From assembly GCA_964614945.1 (NCBI GenBank), contig CAZTNW010000019.1, forward strand, positions 1-6,490: a DNA stretch of 6,490 nt, given 5' to 3'. Under the pieces are notes generated by a model, which did not search any database, was not told the DNA's origin, and saw only the letters and a program-made list of their open reading frames with translations. Shown one piece after another: positions 1 through 6,490 of this stretch; the stretch's first letter is position 1; each line of letters begins with the position of its first letter. The translations under genes and the position numbers were made by a program. The stretch comes from CAZTNW01 sp964614945. Lineage in GTDB: Bacteria; Caldisericota; JANLFM01.

Positions 1-229
1 TGACCTCTGTCTCTTTCTCAGTGAAGGGTTTGCGGGGGCGACCAACTTTTTCGCCCAAGACTGGTTCATGCCCGATATCCTTATACTCTCTAATGATCTG
101 CTGGACTCTTCTTTGTGAGAACTTGACATCTCGCGCAATCTCTTCTGTGGCTACCCCATTGCGGTTATGACGAAGGATATAGCGAACTTCGTCTTGTTTG
201 ATTTCATATCCTGGACTATGCGTCCAAGC
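1..229 (-). pseudogene. IS481-like transposase, N-terminal HTH part, cut by window edge, no in-frame start codon
   Basis: The minus-strand frame is open from 229 to the window edge and gives 76 residues. It contains YEIKQDEVRYILRH, then a helix-turn-helix segment (EEIARDVKFSQRRVQQIIREY), then a basic GRPRKPFTEKE linker. This is the usual N-terminal layout of archaeal IS481-like DDE transposases: an HTH that binds the IS ends, followed by a GRP(R/K)KP linker and the catalytic core, which here lies beyond the edge. An in-frame TAA lies at 230-232, and no ATG, GTG or TTG follows it before the conserved region; the ATG at 205-203 is in another frame. Either the 5' end is frameshifted or degraded, or a rare start is used. 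I call it a probable pseudogene, but the missing C-terminal part prevents a firm verdict. GC is near 48% here, higher than in the neighbouring large gene. Confidence 0.6.
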
Positions 230-258
230 TTAGATGATAGGCGAAATAATTTAGGACA
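1..258 (-). mobile_element. Partial IS481-like insertion sequence, one terminus inside the window
   Basis: The left edge holds the 5' part of a transposase reading frame on the minus strand. Beyond it is an AT-rich stretch that, read on the minus strand from position 258, begins TGTCCTAAATT. IS481-type elements usually have ends starting TGT, so 258 is a reasonable guess for the terminus. The other end and any target duplication are outside the window, so neither the boundary nor the duplication can be verified. The identification rests on the transposase fragment; the exact edge is inference. The insertion would sit about 150 bases upstream of the large helicase gene. Confidence 0.5.
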
Positions 259-259
259 C

Positions 260-379
260 TACAGTAGAGTTCGCAGACGGAAACGGTCAGAGATAAAAAT
301 GGTTACTGCAAGGGGCGGAGTTAGGATTGATAGCTTCTGCATTCAACTACCATTGGAAGAGAAACCGAAAATGATATGA
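260..379 (+). pseudogene. Possible C-terminal remnant of a gene interrupted by the IS
   Basis: Just inside the proposed IS terminus, the plus-strand frame starting at 260 stays open to a TGA at 377-379. The part that reads most like real protein is RGGVRIDSFCIQLPLEEKPK, followed by Met-Ile and the stop. It ends 27 bases before the TTG of the helicase gene, a spacing typical of operons, and it is in the same reading frame as that gene. It may be the tail of an upstream operon gene whose body was displaced by the insertion. I do not recognise the family. The frame is only 39 codons long and could be open by chance; the alternative is plain intergenic DNA. Confidence 0.25.
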
Positions 380-406
380 AACAAGAGACTTTATAGTACT
401 GCCTTA

Positions 407-3400
407 TTGTCGATAGCAGAAATTAGAGATAATCTCAACTCAGATATTTCTGAGAGAAAATTCGTCTCAATCCAGGTTAGCCTTGAGTCCGATTTAAAGG
501 AACCTCAGATCCCGGGCGAACGTATTACATGGAAAGTAGAGGTTTTAGATCCTATAACGGATATCATTTATTATAAATTTTGGTTAAAGAGTATATCAAC
601 AAAGAACGAGTGGCGTCCAATTACTAGCTGGAGAAAATCCAATGAATGGACATGGGTACCTACCAGAGCCGACATAGGTGTTTGCCAAATAAAGGCTGAA
701 ATAAGCTATGAATCTAAGAACAAAGTTGAGGGCAGTTCAATAAAAGAGTTCAATATAATCAAGCAAATATCAAATCTAATACAAGAAAAACCTCTTATGT
801 TCCCCTCACTGGATTCTCCAAGCCAGCCACGATATATTTTGTCCGAAATCAAATTGAAAGAAAGACAAAGAATCGAATCAAATAACAATCACTTCAATAA
901 TAAGAGCTACGAATCCAGAGATTCCAAGAAAACGAGTTGTAGACCCCCAAATCCATCCCTCCGGCTGCATAGTCTCAAACCAGACCATTTTAGCCCCCAA
1001 GAAGAAGGAACACTAATAATCTGGAGCGTAAAAGCATCAAATCTAGATGGAGGAGAACTTTTTTATAAATTTTTGCTAAAATCTCCTGATAAGAACTTTT
1101 GGGAAGAAATGACTGGATGGATCCAAGAAAGCACATGGACTTGGATACCTAATTTATCAAATATTGGTAATAATCAAATTAAAGCTCAAATAAATGATAG
1201 TTGTGATGCGGACCAAGATAGTCATGCTCGAGAGGTCATTACAGGGTATAATATATTACCAAAAGTCCATATATCTCTTGATCTCTGCAGCAGAGAAACG
1301 GAAATCGGCGATGAAAATCAATGTCAATCCCAAAATAAAGCTCTCGAGATAATTGCTACCAATGCATTAGACTATTTTAAAAACGATATTTTATCTGCAT
1401 TCCAGATTTTTACTCCGTTACCCGATACCAAGCAATTAGACACTATAGAAATATCCGCCGATGGAAAGCAATTTATTGAGATGTATGAGAAGAAAGCTAA
1501 GGAAAATGGTCTTTTTATTCATCAAATTGATTTTATTAAAGCATGCATGACCCAAGAATCTACAAAAAACTTCATCATGACAACCAACACTGGATCCGGC
1601 AAGAGCCTATGTTTTTGGTTTTGGGTCTTTCATCACTTGACAAAAAACGAATTATCCACTGCTCTATTATGCTTTCCCATTCAAGCTCTTGTTTTTGGTC
1701 AAGCTTACAGATTGGGGAAAATATCCGATCCAAATTCGCTCGTATCCTATGATAAGGAATCTCCTCCTTATGCTGGGACAATAAAGATTAATGGTAAATC
1801 GATATCTTGGACTATTTGGCTAGGGACTACGAAAGATCGTATTATGAAAAAGCACGAAAAGAGCGAGGCATTTAGGAATGCTCGAATTCGCATATCTACA
1901 ACAGATAAAGCTCATTGGAGCCTGATGTCCGAAAGCAGCAGAGATTTTTTGGGTAATTTAGAGTGCCTAGTTCTTGACGAATCACATTTATATAGCGGAG
2001 TCTTTGGGGCGAATGTTCATCATTTTCTAAAACGCTTGTATGCAAAAAAAGAGATTATTGGAAAGCCGAAACCAGGCATATTTCTCGCTTCTGCAACACT
2101 CCCATCAGCAAAGGAATTTGCAAAGAAACTATTATTTCTAACCAGTATCGATGAAATTCAGCATTTCCAAGACTCTGTTAAGACGCAAATTAAACGCATT
2201 CCTATTCAAGAGTTTATAGGGTGCTTGAAAAATCCTCTAACCAATGGATTGCTCCGTTATGTATTGTTTATTAATGGTCAAGGAAGAAAATCACTAATAC
2301 CCTTCGTAATAGATGACAATTTGATGGGAAAAGATGTGAATGCTATATTTTTCACTCAAAATAAAAGTTTTAGCAGAAAAATTAAACGACAAACATCTGA
2401 ATGTACCAGGAATGTTCAAATATATGACGCTAATTTAACCTCTGCAAAAAGAAGACAAAGAGAAAAAGAAATTTCAAGTGATAAATCTAAAGGTCTTACT
2501 CTCTTAGCAACCAATGCCCTTGAACTGGGGATTGATATTCCAGGACTAGATCTCTGCATCATGGAAGATATTCCATTAAATAGAGCTGCAATGATGCAGC
2601 GTATCGGCAGAGTCGGAAGACGAGACGGCAAACCAGGCTTAATAATTATGAGGATAACATCTTCCCCCAATGATGAGAGTATTCTTGCGGATCCAGAAGC
2701 AGCCTTCCAAATTTCTAAATGTCATCCAATACCCATACCAAATCATCTTGAAATTATTAAATGGAAACATGAAATAGCTGCTTGCGACGAATTGCTTACC
2801 AGCGAACTAGAAAGGGGTCTTGACATTTTTTTATTTGAAAAAATATTTAATAAATATTTCGATGATATTCCTATTTCAAAAGAAGAATTAGTAAACCGTT
2901 TAGAGAACAGATATGGTGCGTTGATTAATACTAAAGAAAATTATTGGGAATACGATAATTTTCGACCCAAAATTGGAGAAGGATTAATTTCGGTAAAAAA
3001 AGGCTCCAAAGAAATCGGTGTCATCAATACGATCGATATTTTTAGAGATGCTCATCCGGAAGCTATTTATATTGATGAGGAAGGCAAAAAGTATCGAGTA
3101 TCAGATTATCATATTAATACGAAAAATGAAAAGAAAAAATATTGGCTTGAGACGTCAGAATGCGATGAAAATCTGAGTTCAATTTCAGAGATACAGGTAG
3201 TAGAAGATCAAAGCTATTCTATTACACGTGGCAGCTGGGACAATGTCATAAGCTATGAGATTTCTACAGATTATCCGGATCAAGCGAACTATCCAAAAAT
3301 CGGATCTATAAAATTCGGAATTTGGAAAAACACGCGGACTTGGCGTGGCTACAATAAAACCGAAAGAATCGAGATTCAAAATATAAAAAGAAATACAGAC

Positions 3401-5404
3401 GATTTGAATCAAACATCTAGGAACGAACCGAGATTCAGAGAAATTACACATTTTGTATCTCGAGATCGAATCGCCTCTAAGAACATTCTAAATAAGTTCC
3501 CACAATGTTATTCTTATAGAACAATGGGATGGGAATGGGATTTCAAACAAAAGGATCATCTTGAGTTTTATTCTTCTGATTTGGATAATTTAACAAAAAA
3601 TATCCTTAGGCATTTCATTGCTAATTCAATAGAATCTGAAATAAATGGCATTGATGTCAAGTTAGATTCATGGGAAGGCAAATTTCGGGTTATGGATGCA
3701 TCTCTGGGGGGATACGGCTTGTCTGAGTCATTGCTACTTGATGGTCGTATAATAAAGGCATTCCACGACTGCAGCGAAAAATTAATAAAATACTCAGAGC
3801 TTAAAGAAAAAAAGTTCGAATTATATATAAAACATTTAATACAAGAAAAACCTACATTCTCTGCAGTTGATATCCTAGTCATAGTTCAAAAACTTCTTGA
3901 AATGTGGGGGGATTTAGATGCAAAATCCCTAAATGCAATAGGTGAATCCTATCTGAAGAGAGAATCTTATGAAAAAGCAATTGAATTCTTTGATAACGCA
4001 ATTGCCGCAGATCCAAAGAACGTAAAAGCGCAATTAAATAAAGGAAAATCGTTAAAAATTTTAGGGTATAATAGAGAAGCTATTGACTGTTATGATTTAG
4101 CTATTAATGTGAACTCAAGCCTCGAAACCAGTTGGAATGAAAAAGGTAAAGCACTTTACGAGATAAAAGAATACATACAATCAGCAGAATGTTTCGAAAA
4201 GGCCATAGAGCTAAAAGAGAGGAATGCGCCTGCATGGCATAATTTTGGTATTGTTCAGCTAGCACGGGCAAATTTCGATCAGGCAATCAAATGCTTTGAT
4301 ATGGCAATTAATATTCGCCCAAATTATGCTGAAGCCTGGGACTGCAAAGGTCGTGCCCTCCAAGCTCTAAATAGAAAAGCAGAAGCTAACAGTGCATTTC
4401 TTCAATCAAGGAAATTCGGATCTCATTCCTCAAAGCCTTGTATTGAAAAGCTAAATTACTTTGAAGCTGTTAGCAGCATCATCAAGTCAGTCATGGATCA
4501 AAAATCCATTCCAATTAATGATCAAAATTGGATTAATGATTTAAAAAATCAGGAAAAATTCCCGGAAATTTATTATAAAAATGAATATATAGATTATTCT
4601 AATTATTATTCTCAGCTTTTTTATATGTGCAAGTTTGTACCATGCCACGCAGATATCTTGAGGTATATTTTCGAAAATAACAGGTCTTCTTTAAATCAAC
4701 ATTTGATGAAAACACATTCTGACAATGATCACATCAAAGTCTCGATTCTAGGGTGTGGCCCTGGAACTGAGCTTCTAGGTTTGGCCAAATGGATTGAAAG
4801 AAAAGCAGGGGAAAGAATAAATCTAAAGGTATTTTTAGCAGACCAAAATCAAGATTGGGAGATCTATTGCCAAATGCTAACGAAGCATATCGAATTAAAA
4901 TGTGATCTAAAATTGAATTTTTTAGAAATAAATTTCAACAAAATTGATATTGAGAATACAATAGAAAATGGAAATGGCTTAGGGCCAATTAAGGAAATTG
5001 ATATTTTCATAATGAGCTATGTGTTTTCCGAAATCTGCAAAGATCAAATAAAACTAAATTCATTTCAAAAATTGTTTAATACGATAGCATTCAACGCCAA
5101 GAAGGGATCAAAGATTATTTTAATTGATCGTAATGAACCGATTGTTAAAAATGAATTGGTTGAGGTTCTAAGGAGAGCAAGAATTTCGGTAACAGAATTG
5201 AACTATCCATCTCAAAACCTAAAAAGAACATTCACAAGACATGATGCTGAAAAGGCGAATTTCAAGATGGATATAGATATCGGGCAAATCGATCAAGTCA
5301 ACGACTTCTGGAAGCAAATTATTAATAATGGAATTGAACCCAGGCTAGATGGTGATGTCTTCTATCTTATTGGGACGGTAGGTCAATATGATCATTTCAG
5401 CTAG
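407..5404 (+). CDS. Giant multidomain protein: Ig-like repeats + MrfA/YprA-type SF2 helicase + TPR + methyltransferase-like domain
   Basis: 1665 residues, no signal peptide or membrane segment, so cytosolic. Domains in order: two similar beta-sandwich units at about 30-102 and 180-265; an SF2 helicase core from about 350, with HQ at 372-373, Walker A TNTGSGKS 393-400, DESH 524-527, SAT 562-564, ATNALELGID 701-710 and QRIGRVGRR 731-739. An MrfA/YprA-like segment follows (HPEAIY 883-888), then a DUF1998-like region (H1069, GGYGLSE 1101-1107) lacking the usual zinc cysteines. Five TPR units occupy 1172-1338. A class I methyltransferase-like domain has ILGCGPGTE at 1447-1455 and MSYVFSE from 1536. 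The helicase should translocate on DNA or RNA using ATP; the TPRs probably bind a partner; the methyl acceptor is unknown. The start is TTG: no ATG, GTG or TTG follows in frame until the ATG at 797, and a TGA at 377-379 closes the frame upstream. No clear ribosome binding site precedes it. Base composition is AT-rich, roughly mid-30s percent GC in sampled lines, which suggests acquisition by transfer. I do not recognise the whole protein as a named system component. Confidence 0.9.
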   Translation: MSIAEIRDNLNSDISERKFVSIQVSLESDLKEPQIPGERITWKVEVLDPITDIIYYKFWLKSISTKNEWRPITSWRKSNEWTWVPTRADIGVCQIKAEISYESKNKVEGSSIKEFNIIKQISNLIQEKPLMFPSLDSPSQPRYILSEIKLKERQRIESNNNHFNNKSYESRDSKKTSCRPPNPSLRLHSLKPDHFSPQEEGTLIIWSVKASNLDGGELFYKFLLKSPDKNFWEEMTGWIQESTWTWIPNLSNIGNNQIKAQINDSCDADQDSHAREVITGYNILPKVHISLDLCSRETEIGDENQCQSQNKALEIIATNALDYFKNDILSAFQIFTPLPDTKQLDTIEISADGKQFIEMYEKKAKENGLFIHQIDFIKACMTQESTKNFIMTTNTGSGKSLCFWFWVFHHLTKNELSTALLCFPIQALVFGQAYRLGKISDPNSLVSYDKESPPYAGTIKINGKSISWTIWLGTTKDRIMKKHEKSEAFRNARIRISTTDKAHWSLMSESSRDFLGNLECLVLDESHLYSGVFGANVHHFLKRLYAKKEIIGKPKPGIFLASATLPSAKEFAKKLLFLTSIDEIQHFQDSVKTQIKRIPIQEFIGCLKNPLTNGLLRYVLFINGQGRKSLIPFVIDDNLMGKDVNAIFFTQNKSFSRKIKRQTSECTRNVQIYDANLTSAKRRQREKEISSDKSKGLTLLATNALELGIDIPGLDLCIMEDIPLNRAAMMQRIGRVGRRDGKPGLIIMRITSSPNDESILADPEAAFQISKCHPIPIPNHLEIIKWKHEIAACDELLTSELERGLDIFLFEKIFNKYFDDIPISKEELVNRLENRYGALINTKENYWEYDNFRPKIGEGLISVKKGSKEIGVINTIDIFRDAHPEAIYIDEEGKKYRVSDYHINTKNEKKKYWLETSECDENLSSISEIQVVEDQSYSITRGSWDNVISYEISTDYPDQANYPKIGSIKFGIWKNTRTWRGYNKTERIEIQNIKRNTDDLNQTSRNEPRFREITHFVSRDRIASKNILNKFPQCYSYRTMGWEWDFKQKDHLEFYSSDLDNLTKNILRHFIANSIESEINGIDVKLDSWEGKFRVMDASLGGYGLSESLLLDGRIIKAFHDCSEKLIKYSELKEKKFELYIKHLIQEKPTFSAVDILVIVQKLLEMWGDLDAKSLNAIGESYLKRESYEKAIEFFDNAIAADPKNVKAQLNKGKSLKILGYNREAIDCYDLAINVNSSLETSWNEKGKALYEIKEYIQSAECFEKAIELKERNAPAWHNFGIVQLARANFDQAIKCFDMAINIRPNYAEAWDCKGRALQALNRKAEANSAFLQSRKFGSHSSKPCIEKLNYFEAVSSIIKSVMDQKSIPINDQNWINDLKNQEKFPEIYYKNEYIDYSNYYSQLFYMCKFVPCHADILRYIFENNRSSLNQHLMKTHSDNDHIKVSILGCGPGTELLGLAKWIERKAGERINLKVFLADQNQDWEIYCQMLTKHIELKCDLKLNFLEINFNKIDIENTIENGNGLGPIKEIDIFIMSYVFSEICKDQIKLNSFQKLFNTIAFNAKKGSKIILIDRNEPIVKNELVEVLRRARISVTELNYPSQNLKRTFTRHDAEKANFKMDIDIGQIDQVNDFWKQIINNGIEPRLDGDVFYLIGTVGQYDHFS
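3920..4420 (+). repeat. Five consecutive TPR-coding units (102 bases each, last one partial)
   Basis: Within the large gene, residues 1172-1338 divide into four 34-residue units and a final 31-residue one without gaps. Each shows the TPR pattern: small or aromatic residues at positions 4, 8 and 11 (such as W-x-x-x-G), Y/A-x-x-A-I-x-C/F-F/Y-D/E-x-A-I in helix B, and Pro or a turn near position 32. The unit edges fall at residues 1172, 1206, 1240, 1274 and 1308. The repeats are similar at protein level only; the DNA copies have diverged, so this is an old duplication and not a recent tandem array. TPRs build a superhelical protein-binding scaffold, here placed between the helicase and the methyltransferase-like domain. 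Confidence 0.9.
5380..5383 (+). promoter_or_regulatory. Ribosome binding site (AGGT) for the DUF1848 gene
   Basis: AGGT lies four bases before the ATG at 5388, inside the last codons of the helicase gene. It matches part of the anti-Shine-Dalgarno pairing sequence AGGAGGTGATC. Together with conserved family residues immediately after the ATG (MIISASYKTDIP), it supports this start over any later one and implies reinitiation or coupling from the upstream gene. The match is short. Confidence 0.5.
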
Positions 5405-6338
5405 TTATAAAACAGATATACCAAGATTTTATGGGGAGTGGTTTGCCAACCGGCTTGATGCAGGCTATTGCATGATGGTGAATCCATATAACACGAAACA
5501 AGTGATCAAAATAAGCTTGAAGCGTGAAGATGTGGATGGATTTGTTTTCTGGACAAAAGATCTCGGCCCCTTCATGGATAAGTTAAATGTTATTCATCAG
5601 AAGGGTTACCCTTTTACAGTTCAATACACGATACATGATTATCCACGTGAACTTGAAACATTTGTTACAAAAAGAAAGAAATCTGTTAATTATATGAAGA
5701 TGATTGCAGAAAGATTTGGCCCTCATGTGGCTGTTTGGCGCTATGATCCCATAATTCTTACCTCATTGACGTCATTTGATTTTCATTTAAATAATTTTGA
5801 GACATTGGCTCAAGAATTAGAAGGCACGACGAATGAGGTTGTAATTTCTTTTGCACAAATATACAAGAAAACTTTAATTAATTTGAACAAGGCTTCCGAA
5901 TTAACCGGTTTCAAATGGGAAGATCCAGCAGATGAAAAGAAAATAGAAATTGCATCATTAATGGCTGAAATTGCACATAGTCATGAAATGCAATTAACTA
6001 TGTGCTCCCAGAAGCAGTTTCTAGCTCAAGGAGTTAAAGAGGCTCGTTGTATCGATGCTCGTAGGTTATCAAAGATGGGTGGATCTCCAATTCGTGCTAA
6101 ACTTAATGGAAATAGGCGTGATTGCGGTTGTTACGAGTCAAAAGATATCGGAGATTACGACACTTGCCCTCACGGATGCGTGTATTGCTATGCAGTTCGC
6201 AGTATAAAATTAGCTAAGGAGCGATTCAGACAGCATGATCCTAATGGTGAATTTTTATATACGCACAAAGAAAATAATAACACAAAATTTGAAATTGATA
6301 AAGGAGTAAACAAATCTCGACAAACAAAACTATTCTAA
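5388..6338 (+). CDS. DUF1848 family protein with C-terminal radical-SAM-like cysteine cluster
   Basis: 316 residues, full length for the family (about 300). Recognised as DUF1848 from the N-terminal SASxxTDIPxFYGEWFxNRxxAGYC pattern, VNPYN followed by Q, the VDGFVFWTKD segment, a central VAVWRYDPI motif and a C-terminal cysteine-rich signature. That signature has C246 and C248, then DIGDYDTCPHGCVYCYA with C260, C264 and C267. The last three have the CxxxCxxC spacing that binds a [4Fe-4S] cluster in radical SAM enzymes, although there it sits near the N-terminus. C206 and C221 may be further ligands. The family has no established reaction that I know of; an iron-sulfur, possibly SAM-using, enzyme is inference. 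The start overlaps the helicase gene by 17 bases in another frame, so the two are very probably one operon. The protein ends QTKLF, like the family's usual Q-x-x-LF end. No signal peptide is present, so it is cytosolic. No clear terminator follows the TAA. Confidence 0.92.
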   Translation: MIISASYKTDIPRFYGEWFANRLDAGYCMMVNPYNTKQVIKISLKREDVDGFVFWTKDLGPFMDKLNVIHQKGYPFTVQYTIHDYPRELETFVTKRKKSVNYMKMIAERFGPHVAVWRYDPIILTSLTSFDFHLNNFETLAQELEGTTNEVVISFAQIYKKTLINLNKASELTGFKWEDPADEKKIEIASLMAEIAHSHEMQLTMCSQKQFLAQGVKEARCIDARRLSKMGGSPIRAKLNGNRRDCGCYESKDIGDYDTCPHGCVYCYAVRSIKLAKERFRQHDPNGEFLYTHKENNNTKFEIDKGVNKSRQTKLF

Positions 6339-6490
6339 ATTTTAAGCCACAGATGAAGAATGGATTAAATTGAGCATGTTCTTGGCCGCGTAAATAGGGC
6401 GAAAAGGCTGCGACCCATAGGATGAGTGGATCTCCTCTGGCCGCTTGGACCCTTTTGCTCTGATAGCTGGGCAATACAAGAGTTTGCCAC
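6339..6490. other. Right flank, about 50% GC, no recognised gene
   Basis: GC rises abruptly to about 50% after the DUF1848 stop. On the minus strand a frame is open from the window edge to a TAA at 6344-6342 (49 codons, containing SKRPEEIHSSYGSQPFRPIY), but the other minus-strand frames are also open for long stretches, so openness alone is weak evidence. The stretch CCACAGATGAA at 6347-6357 resembles a CCACAGATGAA(CA)-type sequence that recurs between genes in many genomes. This could be the end of a minus-strand gene, a dispersed repeat or plain intergenic DNA. I see no convincing terminator hairpin, tRNA or promoter in it. Confidence 0.3.

Noticed and set aside
167..379. A 70-codon plus-strand frame starting at ATG 167 as a gene.
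   Set aside because: Its first 90 or so bases are antisense to the conserved transposase HTH region, so that start is not credible. Only the part after 259 is kept, as a possible gene tail.
377..379. TGA recoded as selenocysteine, joining the upstream frame to the helicase gene.
   Set aside because: No selenocysteine insertion structure is apparent, archaeal UGA recoding is known mainly in Methanococcales and close relatives, and the upstream frame is too short to show homology.
390..397. TTTATAGT as the TATA box of the helicase gene.
   Set aside because: An archaeal TATA box sits about 25 bases before transcription start, which would place the start inside the coding region with no usable downstream start codon for over 350 bases.
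777..3853. A 17-base exact repeat (TAATACAAGAAAAACCT) at 777-793 and 3837-3853, both coding for LIQEKP.
   Set aside because: Both copies are in AT-rich coding DNA in the same phase, the flanks differ, and they lie in unrelated domains. Chance is sufficient at this composition.
5402..5410. Read-through of the helicase TAG as pyrrolysine, as in some Methanosarcinales.
   Set aside because: The next codons are TTA then TAA, so read-through would add only two residues, and the DUF1848 gene starts just upstream. It is an ordinary stop.
6241..6474. A 77-codon minus-strand frame reading into the DUF1848 gene.
   Set aside because: About 98 bases are antisense to the conserved 3' end of the DUF1848 gene, the protein turns low-complexity there, and no family resemblance is visible.
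1..6490. CRISPR array, tRNA or rRNA genes.
   Set aside because: No regularly spaced direct repeats, cloverleaf-like segments or conserved rRNA stretches were seen on either strand.

Overview
The window looks like archaeal DNA from a methanogen of the Methanosarcinales, most plausibly a Methanothrix (Methanosaeta) type genome. This is an inference. It rests on the tandem N-terminal beta-sandwich domains of the YKFxLKS...TWxP...IG..QIKA type, which I know chiefly from surface proteins of these methanogens, on a TTG-started gene, on heavy AGA/ATA codon use, and on an IS481-like transposase fragment of a kind common in these genomes. Flanking DNA is about 50% GC in the lines I counted, while the two central genes are clearly more AT-rich.

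Layout. Positions 1-229 (minus strand) hold the N-terminal helix-turn-helix part of an IS481-like transposase. It runs off the left edge and has no usable in-frame start codon; a likely IS terminus lies near 258. Positions 259-406 carry no recognised gene, but a short open plus-strand frame ends at a TGA at 377-379 and may be the tail of a gene cut by the insertion. Positions 407-5404 (plus) are one very large gene of 1665 codons. Its product combines two N-terminal immunoglobulin-like repeats, an MrfA/YprA-type superfamily 2 helicase core with a DUF1998-like C-terminal region, five TPR units and a C-terminal class I SAM-dependent methyltransferase-like domain. Positions 5388-6338 (plus) encode a DUF1848 family protein with a radical-SAM-like CxxxCxxC cluster at its C-terminus. 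Positions 6339-6490 return to about 50% GC and hold no gene I can name.

How the genes may work together. The start of the DUF1848 gene overlaps the end of the helicase gene by 17 bases, so the two are almost certainly cotranscribed and translationally coupled. A nucleic-acid motor, a protein-binding TPR scaffold, a methyltransferase-like domain and a predicted iron-sulfur protein, set in AT-rich DNA beside a transposase relic, suggest an accessory nucleic-acid-processing cassette. Defence against foreign DNA, or DNA repair or modification, are the leading guesses. I do not recognise it as a named defence system, and the function is not shown by the sequence alone.
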